Positions 21,792-29,150 of a DNA stretch of 30,238 bases are shown in pieces. Both the position numbers and the translations under genes were made by a program. The notes below the pieces were generated by a model. That model did not search any database. It had not been told where the DNA came from and saw only the letters and a program-made list of their open reading frames with translations. Each line of letters starts with the position of its first letter. Position 1 is the first letter of the stretch. Source of the DNA: UBA6115 sp964346355 (GTDB lineage Bacteria; Bacillota; Clostridia; Christensenellales; Aristaeellaceae); NCBI GenBank assembly GCA_964346355.1, contig CAYFUH010000019.1:1-30238 (forward strand), read 5' to 3'.

Positions 21792-22637
21792 TTAAATTGT
21801 CTTCTCGGCATGCCGTGCTGCGTGGCAGCAGATGTTGACCGCCACCGGCAGCCCGGCGATGTGGGTGGGGGCGGAGATCACATGCACCTTCAGCACGGTG
21901 GTTTCCCCGCCGTAGCCCGCAGGCCCAATACCCAACTTGTTGATGCCCTGCTCCAGCTCCGTCTCCAGCTGCGCATAGCGCGGGTCCTTGTGGCTGCGGG
22001 TTAAGGGCAGGCTGGTGGCGCGCTTGGCCATAATGGCTGCCAGTTCAAAGCTGCCGCCAATGCCCACGCCCACAACCAGCGGCGGGCAGGGGTTGGGGCC
22101 GGCTTCCTCAACGGCCTTCAGCACAAAGCGCTTCACGCCATCCACCCCGTCAGAGACAGTCAGCATTTTGGACTGGCTCATGTTCTCGCTGCCAAAGCCC
22201 TTGGCGATGGCCATGATGTGCACCTGGTCGCCCGGCACAATGCGTGTATGAATCACGCAGGGGGTGTTGTCCCCGGTGTTCTTGCGGTCAAACAGGGGTT
22301 CTGCCACGATGGATTTGCGCAAAAAGCCCTCGGTATAGGCCTTGCGCACGCCCGCGTTGACGGCGTCCTCCAGGCTGCCGCCCACCAGGTGCACATCCTG
22401 CCCCACGGTGATAAAAACCACAGACATGCCGGTGTCCTGGCAGACCGCCAGGCTTTCCTCCGCGCCAATGCGGTTGTTTTCCAAAATCTGATCCAGCACC
22501 ATCTTGCCCAGGGGGGAGGCTTCCTTGTCCCTGGATTCCTCCAGCTTGTCCATCACGTCCTTGCCGATGACGTAGTTGGCCTCCAGAAACAATTCCGCCA
22601 CCGCCTGTGTGATCTGGGATACATCCATTTCTCGCAT
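21792..22637 (-). CDS. Fumarate hydratase, class I, alpha subunit (or tartrate dehydratase alpha)
   Basis: A 281-residue N-terminal half of the class I fumarase family. The cluster cysteines are visible: C66 in AVCQDTG, about C183 in PNPCPPLVVG, and one of the two in the C-terminal NICCHAARH. GIGGSFELAA and PAGYGGETTVL are also typical. ATG 22637 is eight bases after AAGGAGA; a second ATG three codons later is possible. The [4Fe-4S] cluster makes the enzyme oxygen-sensitive, in line with an anaerobe. It lies 18 bases after tmcAL and before the beta gene. Confidence 0.92.
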   Translation of the reverse strand: MREMDVSQITQAVAELFLEANYVIGKDVMDKLEESRDKEASPLGKMVLDQILENNRIGAEESLAVCQDTGMSVVFITVGQDVHLVGGSLEDAVNAGVRKAYTEGFLRKSIVAEPLFDRKNTGDNTPCVIHTRIVPGDQVHIMAIAKGFGSENMSQSKMLTVSDGVDGVKRFVLKAVEEAGPNPCPPLVVGVGIGGSFELAAIMAKRATSLPLTRSHKDPRYAQLETELEQGINKLGIGPAGYGGETTVLKVHVISAPTHIAGLPVAVNICCHAARHAEKTI

Positions 22638-22655
22638 CCAAGTGTTCTCCTTTTA

Positions 22656-23807
22656 TTATAGTCGTATCATTTCCTGTTGCCAGGCTGTTTTCATGGCGCG
22701 GCCGCTGCCCAGGTACCACAGTTCCTCCGCCTTCATGTCCAGGCTGGTATCCACCCGCCGCTCTTGCGCCGGGCGGTCCACCAGGAGGAAGCCATGCCGG
22801 GTAATGGCAGCCAGCAGGGGTTTGGCGCGGTTTGAAAAGCCAAGCAAGCGCGCGTAGCTGGGGACAAGGTCCCGCGGCTGTGTGCCAATCAAAGCTTGTG
22901 TCAGCGCGCGGCTGATGCGCGCAGCAGGGTAGCGCTTTGTTTTGACCTGGTTGATCAACTCTGCCCGGCTAATCACTTCCCGCAAGGCTTTCTTGATGCG
23001 GTCCTCCAGCCCTTCAGAGATTTCGGGTACCTGGCGCAAGGCTTCCGGGCTCATCTTCTGCAGGTGCGCAAGCAGCGCTTTATCCAACGCGTCCGGCGGG
23101 TGGGTCACCGCCTGGCGGATGACCGCCTGGCTTGTTTGCGGGCAGATGCCGCCCAGATCAGCATCCGGGTCTCCCAGGAGCATCCCGCGCACCGCGCTGG
23201 CGGAGGCAAAGCCCCCAGTGTCCCGGCTGTGGTAGTCGCCCTTTCGCAGCACCACTACTGGGGTGATGGCACTGCCCAGTTCCAGGTGCGCCCGCAGATA
23301 GCTCACCCCCAGGATGAAATTGGGGGCTTGTAGCAGTGCTTCATCCACCTGCTTCAGGCTGGCCGCCATCGCTAATCCCTGGGCCTTGGCGAAGGAATGG
23401 CCGCCTTCAAGCGCCTGCTTCAATGTACGCTTGAACATGTCATCCGGCGCGTGCAGCATGCGCGCGGTATCAGACAGGGCTTGCAGGTCGGTGGTTTCGC
23501 AGCCAAAACTTTGGTGGGTCACCACGCCCAGCTGGTGCAGGATGCCCACCCCGCCCATCGCGAAGCGGTTGGCCTGCGCGCAGGAGAAGGAAAAAGGCAT
23601 CCCAAGCACCAGGTCAAACCCATTTAAAAGCGCCATGCGCGCCCGGTCCTGGGTGGAAAACATCATCGCGTCCCCGCGCTGGGAAAAGGCGCTGCCCAGC
23701 ACGCAGACCATATAGTCCGCCTGGGTCAACTCCCGTGCTCTTCTCAACTGGTGCAGGTGCCCTTCATGGAAGGGATCATACTCCGCGATGATGCCGCAAA
23801 CCTTCAT
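22656..23807 (-). CDS. tmcAL: tRNA(Met) cytidine acetate ligase
   Basis: A 383-residue member of the TmcAL/YlbM family, which uses acetate and ATP to form N4-acetylcytidine at the wobble base of elongator tRNA-Met. The nucleotide-binding start is clear: GIIAEYDPFHEGHLHQL, with the HxGH-like signature of nucleotidyltransferases, then SAFSQRGDAMMF and FDLVLGMPFSFSCAQANRFA. The usual NPF of this motif is DPF here. ATG 23807 follows GGAGGATAT; a longer reading frame to 23825 has no good start. It is the first gene of the operon tmcAL-fumarase alpha-fumarase beta-carboxypeptidase, a mixture with no evident shared pathway. Confidence 0.93.
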   Translation of the reverse strand: MKVCGIIAEYDPFHEGHLHQLRRARELTQADYMVCVLGSAFSQRGDAMMFSTQDRARMALLNGFDLVLGMPFSFSCAQANRFAMGGVGILHQLGVVTHQSFGCETTDLQALSDTARMLHAPDDMFKRTLKQALEGGHSFAKAQGLAMAASLKQVDEALLQAPNFILGVSYLRAHLELGSAITPVVVLRKGDYHSRDTGGFASASAVRGMLLGDPDADLGGICPQTSQAVIRQAVTHPPDALDKALLAHLQKMSPEALRQVPEISEGLEDRIKKALREVISRAELINQVKTKRYPAARISRALTQALIGTQPRDLVPSYARLLGFSNRAKPLLAAITRHGFLLVDRPAQERRVDTSLDMKAEELWYLGSGRAMKTAWQQEMIRL

Positions 23808-23829
23808 ATATCCTCCGCCAAACACCTAT

Positions 23830-23857
23830 AGTATACCATCTTTTTCCTGCCTTACAA
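23830..23857 (-). promoter_or_regulatory. Promoter of the tmcAL operon
   Basis: On the minus strand TTGTAA (23857-23852), a 16-base spacer and TATACT (23835-23830). It is back to back with the mgtE promoter: the two -35 boxes are only two bases apart, so the polymerases probably compete. Confidence 0.65.
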
Positions 23858-23859
23858 AG

Positions 23860-23888
23860 TTGACAACAGGACACGCGAAACCTATAAT
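23860..23888 (+). promoter_or_regulatory. Consensus promoter of mgtE
   Basis: TTGACA (23860-23865), exactly 17 bases, TATAAT (23883-23888): a perfect sigma-A consensus. Such a strong promoter before an ion transporter suggests that control happens later, in the 190-base leader. Confidence 0.9.
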
Positions 23889-23919
23889 GCAAAGGAATAA
23901 CAAAAGGAGGTGGCCTTTC

Positions 23920-23994
23920 ATGGATGACGGCGCTAGATGTCAGGCATCAGAAGGCGTTCCGCGATCGCGACGCATCCTTGATGCGCTGCCGTAA
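23920..23994 (+). CDS. Possible 24-codon leader peptide before mgtE
   Basis: ATG 23920 lies nine bases after AAGGAGG (23904-23910), a very strong ribosome binding site, and opens a 24-codon frame that begins MDDGARCQASEG, ends RILDALP and has tandem stops (TAA TAA). The site is part of a small hairpin (AAAGG/CCTTT, 23903-23907 with 23914-23918), and the whole frame overlaps the long leader hairpin. It may be a regulatory leader peptide comparable in position to MgtL, where acidic and proline residues near the start make translation sensitive to magnesium. It could equally be a chance frame inside structured RNA. Confidence 0.35.
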   Translation: MDDGARCQASEGVPRSRRILDALP

Positions 23995-24025
23995 TAAGCC
24001 TTCACCTGTCTTCTGCCACGTCGCC

Positions 24026-24056
24026 AGCACTTGCAACCCCGGCAAGGTGCTTTTTT
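24026..24056 (+). terminator. Attenuator terminator upstream of mgtE
   Basis: AGCAC-TTGC (24026-24034) pairs with GCAA-G-GTGCT (24042-24051), one bulged G and a 7-base loop, followed by TTTTTT (24051-24056). It lies after the promoter and 30 bases before mgtE, so it must be bypassed for expression. Confidence 0.78.
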
Positions 24057-24086
24057 GCGCGTACAAAGTGAACGGAGGAGATTCCA

Positions 24087-25445
24087 ATGAACTGGGAACA
24101 AATTGAATCCAGACTGGATCAGTTAATGGCCGAAAACCGCCACGGCCTGCTGCGTGGCGCGTTGATGATGTTAAACCCTGTGGATATCGCGGGGTATATG
24201 AAAAGATTAAACCGGGAAAAACTGCTGATGCTCTTCCGCATCCTGCCCAAGGATGTCTCCGCGGATGTATTTAGCTATATGGATAGTGACCAGCGCCAGG
24301 AGCTGGTGGAAAGCATCGCGGACGCCGAAATCAGCGCGCTGATTGACGAGATGTTTGTGGACGACGCGGTTGACTTTTTGGAGGAGCTGCCCGCCAACGC
24401 CGTCAAGCGCGTGCTGCAGAATACCGATCCCAAAACCCGCGCCATCATCAACCAATTTTTGAAATATCCGGAAAACTCCGCCGGCAGCCTGATGACCATC
24501 GAATATTGCGAGGTCAGCCAGGACATGAACGTGGGGGATGCCCTCAAAAGCATCAAGGAAACCGGTGTGGACAAGGAGACGGTGTACACGCTGTACATGC
24601 TGGACGACCAGCGCCGGCTCATTGGTACCATCCCGCTGCACAAAGCCCTGGTGGTGCCGGAGGAAACCGCGCTGATCAAACTGATGGATCCGGGCATCAT
24701 CTCCGTCAACACCCTGGATGACCAGGAGATCGTCGCGGACACCGTGCGCAAGTACCACCTGCTGTCCATCCCGGTGCTGGACGGGGAAGGCCGCTTAGTG
24801 GGCATCATCACCAGTGACGATATCATGGACGTCATTGAGGAAGAAAACACCGAGGACTTTGAGAAGATGTCCGGTCTGGCGCCCGCGGAGCAGCCCTATT
24901 TTAAGACCAAGCTCACAACGCTTGCCATCAACCGCCTGCCCTGGCTGATGATTTTGATGTTTACCTCCATCCTTTCCGGCGCCATCATCTCCCGCTTTGA
25001 AAGCGTGCTGGCGGTCAATATTCTTCTGTCCGCGTCCATCCCAATGCTGATGGACACGGGCGGTAACTGCGGGCAGCAGGCCTCTACCCTGATGGTGCGC
25101 GGCCTGGCCTTGGGCGAGGTGCAGTTTAAGGACCTCTTCCGCGTTTTGTGGACGGAGTTTCGCGTCGGCGGGCTGATTGGCATTGCGCTGTCCTCCGTCA
25201 CCTTCTTGCGCCTGTTGTTCATCAACAACGCGCCGTTGGTGACCTCTGCGGTTATTTCCGTCAGTCTGTTTGCCACGGTGGTCATCGCCAAGTCCATCGG
25301 CTGCGTGCTGCCGCTGTTGGCCCAGCGCGTGAAGCTGGACCCGGCGCTGGCGGCATCGCCCTTGATCACCACTATTGTGGACGCCTGCAGCCTGTTTATT
25401 TTCTTCACCATCGCTTCACACTATATCGCTCAGATCGCGGCTTAA
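24087..25445 (+). CDS. mgtE: Magnesium transporter MgtE
   Basis: A 452-residue MgtE channel/transporter with the complete family plan. The helical N-domain is at about residues 20-125. The tandem CBS domains (130-250, ending VGIITSDDIMDVI) bind magnesium and gate the pore. The connecting plug helix (EENTEDFEKMSGL) is followed by five membrane helices from about residue 281. The pore region shows the family segments PMLMDTGGNCGQQASTL and LDPALAASPLITTIVDA, the latter carrying the conserved metal-site aspartate. ATG 24087 follows CGGAGGAG (24073-24080). MgtE is intracellularly self-regulated by magnesium; the leader upstream suggests a second layer at the RNA level. It is a single-gene unit ending at the terminator at 25468. 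Confidence 0.96.
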   Translation: MNWEQIESRLDQLMAENRHGLLRGALMMLNPVDIAGYMKRLNREKLLMLFRILPKDVSADVFSYMDSDQRQELVESIADAEISALIDEMFVDDAVDFLEELPANAVKRVLQNTDPKTRAIINQFLKYPENSAGSLMTIEYCEVSQDMNVGDALKSIKETGVDKETVYTLYMLDDQRRLIGTIPLHKALVVPEETALIKLMDPGIISVNTLDDQEIVADTVRKYHLLSIPVLDGEGRLVGIITSDDIMDVIEEENTEDFEKMSGLAPAEQPYFKTKLTTLAINRLPWLMILMFTSILSGAIISRFESVLAVNILLSASIPMLMDTGGNCGQQASTLMVRGLALGEVQFKDLFRVLWTEFRVGGLIGIALSSVTFLRLLFINNAPLVTSAVISVSLFATVVIAKSIGCVLPLLAQRVKLDPALAASPLITTIVDACSLFIFFTIASHYIAQIAA

Positions 25446-25467
25446 ATCATTCGTTTGGTATAAAATG

Positions 25468-25501
25468 AAACCGCCTGCTGGATCAGCCCGGCAGGCGGTT
25501 T
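25468..25501. terminator. Terminator between mgtE and dapB
   Basis: AAACCGCCTGC (25468-25478) pairs perfectly with GCAGGCGGTTT (25491-25501) around a 12-base loop. It is strong in the plus direction, and the minus reading (TTTCATTTTA) can also end the dap operon. Confidence 0.87.
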
Positions 25502-25519
25502 ATTTGCCTCGATGTAAAT

Positions 25520-26263
25520 TTACTTGTTTTCCATCATGTCCTGCATGCTGTACAGCCCGGCTGGTTTGTCCAGCAGCCAGGCGGCTGCCCGCAGCGCGCC
25601 GGCGGCGAAGACACCGCGGTCCTGCGCGTGGTGGGCCAGGGTAATCACCTCGTGGTCGCCGTAGTAACCCACCTCGTGGTCGCCCGCCACCGTGCCGCCG
25701 CGCACGGCATGCACGCCAATCTCACCAAGCGCGCGTCTGGCGGTCTTGCCCTCACGGCCAAAGATGGGCAGGCTGTTTTCCTGCTTCACCGCTTCCAGCA
25801 GCGCATATGCGGTGCCCGAGGGGCTGTCCGCCTTCTGGTTGTGGTGTTTTTCAACAATCTCAATATCAAAGCCGGGCAGCATCAGCGCCGCTTTTGCCGC
25901 CAGCTGCTTCAACACATAAATGCCCAGGGACATGTTGGGGGAGTAAAACAGCGGGATCCGCCGCGCAGCTGCGCTCAGGGCATCCATCTGTGCCTGGGCA
26001 TAGCCCGTAGTACCCAGTACACAGGGCAAATTGTGCTTAATGGCATACGCCAGCAGGCCGCCCAGCGTCATGGGCGCGGAGAAATCAATCAGCACATCGG
26101 CATCTGTTTCCAAGCGTGAAAAATCGCTCACAATGGGGAAGTCACCTTCCAGACATTCCGCGCGGTCGCAGCCGCCAACCACTGTAAAACCGTGCCCTGC
26201 TGCCTGGCTGGCAATCATCTGGCCCATGCGCCCCCGCGCACCGGAAATCAACAGCTTTTTCAT
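25520..26263 (-). CDS. dapB: 4-hydroxy-tetrahydrodipicolinate reductase
   Basis: A 247-residue DapB that reduces the DapA product with NAD(P)H on the way to meso-diaminopimelate and lysine. The N-terminal Rossmann motif is SGARGRMGQ, followed by DFSAP and LGTTGY. The signature EKHHNQKADSPSGTA gives the catalytic H140-H141, K144 and the substrate-binding SGT (149-151). Slightly shorter than E. coli DapB, it has the compact size seen in many Clostridia. Its ATG overlaps the dapA stop by four bases, and it is last in asd-dapA-dapB. Confidence 0.97.
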   Translation of the reverse strand: MKKLLISGARGRMGQMIASQAAGHGFTVVGGCDRAECLEGDFPIVSDFSRLETDADVLIDFSAPMTLGGLLAYAIKHNLPCVLGTTGYAQAQMDALSAAARRIPLFYSPNMSLGIYVLKQLAAKAALMLPGFDIEIVEKHHNQKADSPSGTAYALLEAVKQENSLPIFGREGKTARRALGEIGVHAVRGGTVAGDHEVGYYGDHEVITLAHHAQDRGVFAAGALRAAAWLLDKPAGLYSMQDMMENK

Positions 26264-27147
26264 GAAAGCAGCCCCAATTTGCTCATCTCATCCTTTAGAA
26301 TTGCCCGGTTCTTCTCGCTTAATGACACCAGCGGCAGGCGCAGGATGTCCTCGATCTTGCCCATCATGGCAAGGCCCGCCTTGGCCGGGATGGGGTTGAC
26401 CTCCAAAAAGAGGGCGTGGATGAGGGGCATCAGCTGCAGCTGCAGGCTGGCGGCCTGCTTGTAATCCTCTTTGAACATCGCGTCCGTCAGCGCGACGGTC
26501 TGCGCAGGCGCCACATTCGATAAAACGGAGATGACACCCAGGCCGCCCAGCGCCATAAAGGGCATGATGACCTCGTCCGAGCCCGAGTAAAAAACGATCC
26601 GCCCTTCGCACAGGCGCATCATGTCCGCCAAGCGGATGATGTCCGCGGAGGCTTCCTTCATCCCCACAATCCGCTCGTGGTGGGACAGCTGGGCCACGGT
26701 CTCCGGCTGCATGTTCAGCCCGGTGCGGCCGGGCACGTTATACATGATCAGGGGCAGGCTGCCGTCCTCTGCGATGGCGGTGTAATGGGCAATCAGGCCC
26801 TGGGGCGTGGCTTTGTTGTAATAAGGCGTCACGCACAACTGGGCTGCGGCGCCCAGCTCCTTTGCGCGGCGTGCCAGGTGGATGACGTGGCGGGTGTTGT
26901 TGCCGCCCGTGCCCGCGATGATGGGGATGCGGCCGTCCGCCGCCTCAATCACCGCGGCCACTGTTTGCTCCCATTCTGCGTCCGTCATTGTGCTGGGCTC
27001 ACCCGTGGTGCCGCAGGCAACCAGCGCGGCTACGCCGCTTTGTATCTGCCAGTCCACCAGCTTTTTCAGCGCGGGAAGGTCAAGGCCATTATCAGTGAAC
27101 GGGGTGACAATCGCGGTGGCAGTGCCCTTGAATACAGGCTTTGTCAT
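26260..27147 (-). CDS. dapA: 4-hydroxy-tetrahydrodipicolinate synthase
   Basis: A 295-residue TIM-barrel aldolase that condenses pyruvate with aspartate semialdehyde. Seen: the TT pair at T47-T48 (ACGTTGEPSTMT), Y110 (VTPYYNKATPQG), catalytic Y136 (IMYNVPGRTG) and the Schiff-base lysine K164 (GMKEASADI). It is full length. It lies 12 bases after asd, whose product is its substrate, and overlaps dapB. Lysine feedback cannot be judged from sequence alone. Confidence 0.97.
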   Translation of the reverse strand: MTKPVFKGTATAIVTPFTDNGLDLPALKKLVDWQIQSGVAALVACGTTGEPSTMTDAEWEQTVAAVIEAADGRIPIIAGTGGNNTRHVIHLARRAKELGAAAQLCVTPYYNKATPQGLIAHYTAIAEDGSLPLIMYNVPGRTGLNMQPETVAQLSHHERIVGMKEASADIIRLADMMRLCEGRIVFYSGSDEVIMPFMALGGLGVISVLSNVAPAQTVALTDAMFKEDYKQAASLQLQLMPLIHALFLEVNPIPAKAGLAMMGKIEDILRLPLVSLSEKNRAILKDEMSKLGLLS

Positions 27148-27159
27148 GGTGTTTCTCCT

Positions 27160-28251
27160 TTATCGCTTTTGGGTGATATAGCCCTGGGCGCAGAGCAGCT
27201 CCGCGGTCAGCACGCTGCCGCCGGCAGCGCCCCGCAGCGTGTTGTGCGACAGGCACACAAAGCGCCAGTCCATCAGCGGGTCCTCCCGCAAGCGGCCAAT
27301 GGTGATGGCCATGCCCCGGCCAGCCTCCGCGTCCAGCCGGGGCTGGGGGCGGTTGTCCTCCTCCGTATAAATCAGGAAGGGGTCAGGGGCGGATGGCAGG
27401 TTCAACTCCTGCGGCAAGGTGCGGAAGTTTGCCCAGCGCGAAAGGATTTCTTCCCTGGTGGGCGGGTTTTCAAACGCTGCCGAGACAGCGGCCAAATGCC
27501 CGTCCTCCACCGGCACGCGCAGGCACTGCGCGCTGATGCGCGGGAAATGGCTGGCGATGATGCTGTCCTCGTCCGCGCTTAGAATGCCCCAGACTTTGCT
27601 GGGCTCCTGCTCGCTCTTTTCTTCCTCCCCGCCGATGAAGGGGATCACATTGGCGGTCATCTCCGGCCAGGTCGCAAGCGTCCTGCCCGCGCCGCTCACC
27701 GCCTGATAGGTACAGACGTTCAAGGCGCTTGGATGAAAGTCCATCAGCGCGTGCAGCGCCGGTACATAGCTTTGAATGGAGCAATTGGGCTTGACCACAA
27801 TAAAGCCGCGGTCTGTCCCAAGCCGTTTTTGCTGGGCTTTGATCAAGCGCGCGTGGTCGGCATTGATTTCGGGGATGATCATCGGCACATCATCCACCGT
27901 GCGGCAGGCAGAGTTGTTGCTGATGACCGGCAGACCCAATTTGGCAAACGCTTCCTCCATCGCCCGTGTCTCCTCCTTATGAAGGGAGACAGCGCAGAAA
28001 ATGAAGTCCACGGCATCAGCGATCCGCTGTTTTTCGGCCGCGTCAACCACCATCAATCCTTTGACGGGTTCCATCAGCGGCGTTTTCATCATCCAGCGGC
28101 CTAAGACGGCTTCCTCATAGGTCTTGCCCGCGCTGCTGCTGCTTGCAGCCAGCAGCGTGATCTCAAACCAGGGGTGATTGTGCAGCAGGGTAATCAGCCG
28201 CTGCCCGACCATGCCGGTCGCGCCGATGATGCCCACTTTGTATTTCTTCAT
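27160..28251 (-). CDS. asd: Aspartate-semialdehyde dehydrogenase (archaeal/fungal-like type)
   Basis: A 363-residue enzyme that reduces aspartyl phosphate to the semialdehyde used for lysine, threonine and methionine. NADP-binding GATGMVGQRLI at the start, the catalytic cysteine C157 in KPNCSIQSY, and the active-site histidine H252 in RVPVEDGH. KPNCSIQ, the length near 360 and the SSNNSACR-like segment place it with the archaeal/fungal group rather than the usual bacterial form of about 330-370 residues with a GNCT-type site. ATG 28251 has GGAG seven bases upstream. It heads asd-dapA-dapB. Only about 20 bases separate it from the preceding terminator, and I see no convincing promoter there. 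Confidence 0.94.
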   Translation of the reverse strand: MKKYKVGIIGATGMVGQRLITLLHNHPWFEITLLAASSSSAGKTYEEAVLGRWMMKTPLMEPVKGLMVVDAAEKQRIADAVDFIFCAVSLHKEETRAMEEAFAKLGLPVISNNSACRTVDDVPMIIPEINADHARLIKAQQKRLGTDRGFIVVKPNCSIQSYVPALHALMDFHPSALNVCTYQAVSGAGRTLATWPEMTANVIPFIGGEEEKSEQEPSKVWGILSADEDSIIASHFPRISAQCLRVPVEDGHLAAVSAAFENPPTREEILSRWANFRTLPQELNLPSAPDPFLIYTEEDNRPQPRLDAEAGRGMAITIGRLREDPLMDWRFVCLSHNTLRGAAGGSVLTAELLCAQGYITQKR

Positions 28252-28272
28252 GAAAAACTCCAGTACAACTTG

Positions 28273-28304
28273 ATATAAAAATCCCCAGCAGAAACCTGCT
28301 GGGG
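28273..28304 (-). terminator. Terminator after the sugar isomerase gene, just before asd
   Basis: On the minus strand CCCCAGCAG (28304-28296) pairs perfectly with CTGCTGGGG (28291-28283) around a 4-base loop, followed by ATTTTTATAT. It ends the oxidoreductase-isomerase transcript, or attenuates it if the asd operon relies on readthrough. Confidence 0.87.
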
Positions 28305-28313
28305 AGGGTGAAA

Positions 28314-29135
28314 TTACTTCATGCCCAGGCGCGCGAAGGTCTCCATGCTCATTTTGGCGTCCTCAAAGGGGGAGGCGCCGGAGGGATCGTCCTGTTCCAG
28401 CACCAGCCAGACAGCGCCCGCGTCCACCGCGGCCTTCAACAAGCCCTCGGCATCCTGTGAGCCGTGGCCAAAGGGGCGGTAGGAGAAGCCGGTGTAGTCA
28501 ACGCCGGTGTCATCATCCAGGCCGATTAAGGCATAGGGCGTGCGGCCGGAGTTGTCCGACACAAAGTCCTTGATGTGCACGATGGGCGCGCGGCCTTTAT
28601 ACTGCGCCAGGTAGGTGATGGGGTCCACGCCCGCGTACTTCACCCAGCAGGTGTCAATCTCGGTCTTCAGCAGGTCCTCGGGGATGGCGTCATAGATGAA
28701 ATCCAGGCCATAGATGCCCGATACCTTGATAAACTCAAAGTCATGGTTGTGGTACAGCAGCGTGATGCCGGCGTCCTTACATTTGAGGGCGAACTGGTAG
28801 ATGACGGACAGCACCTTGGCAAAGCCGGGGGCGCCGGGGCGGTCGTCCTCGCCCAGGTAGGGGATGGCGATATATTCGCAGCCCAGCTCCTTGTGGTAGC
28901 GGATCACGCTGTCCATGTCGGCGATGATGCTTTGCAGCGGCACGTGGCTGGAGATGGGGGTTAAGCCGTTCTCACGCACCAGGGCTTTCATTTCCGCGGC
29001 GGTTTTATTGTAAAACCCGGCGAACTCCACGCCGTCAAAGCCCAGTTCCTTGACCTTTTTTAAGGTGCCTTCCAGGTCCTGCTCCATTTCATTGCGTACG
29101 CAGTAGAGCTGATATGCGATGGGTAGCTTTTTCAT
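28314..29135 (-). CDS. Sugar phosphate isomerase/epimerase family protein
   Basis: A 273-residue xylose-isomerase-like TIM barrel, probably with a divalent metal at its mouth. Candidate ligands are in the conserved strands VEFAGFY, LYHNHDFEF, TEIDTCWVKY, IVHIKDF and VLEQDD. No signal peptide, so it is cytoplasmic. I prefer ATG 29135 to the ATG at 29141, because AAGGAG is seven bases before the former but only one before the latter. It follows a Gfo/Idh/MocA dehydrogenase by 15 bases; such pairs often oxidise a sugar or cyclitol to a keto form and then isomerise or cleave it. The exact substrate cannot be named. Confidence 0.88.
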   Translation of the reverse strand: MKKLPIAYQLYCVRNEMEQDLEGTLKKVKELGFDGVEFAGFYNKTAAEMKALVRENGLTPISSHVPLQSIIADMDSVIRYHKELGCEYIAIPYLGEDDRPGAPGFAKVLSVIYQFALKCKDAGITLLYHNHDFEFIKVSGIYGLDFIYDAIPEDLLKTEIDTCWVKYAGVDPITYLAQYKGRAPIVHIKDFVSDNSGRTPYALIGLDDDTGVDYTGFSYRPFGHGSQDAEGLLKAAVDAGAVWLVLEQDDPSGASPFEDAKMSMETFARLGMK

Positions 29136-29150
29136 GTTCATGCTCCTTTA

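Larger units (their letters stand above)
23903..24056 (+). promoter_or_regulatory. Structured leader and attenuator of mgtE
   Basis: Between the promoter and mgtE lies a folded leader. An imperfect long hairpin spans 23927-23992 (ACGGC/GCCGT at its base; GCATC/GATGC, AAGG/CCTT, CGT/ACG and CGC/GCG above). AGGTG (23908-23912), inside a strong Shine-Dalgarno site, can pair with CACCT (24003-24007). An intrinsic terminator follows. AGGTG also recurs at 24045-24049 in the terminator 3' arm, so CACCT has two exclusive partners. I do not recognise the conserved M-box magnesium riboswitch or the yybP-ykoY element. Function as a metal-responsive attenuator is inference from the position before mgtE. 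Confidence 0.6.

Noticed and set aside
23880..24086. Standard M-box magnesium riboswitch before mgtE
   Set aside because: The conserved M-box sequence blocks are not recognisable in this leader, so I report it as an unassigned attenuator instead.
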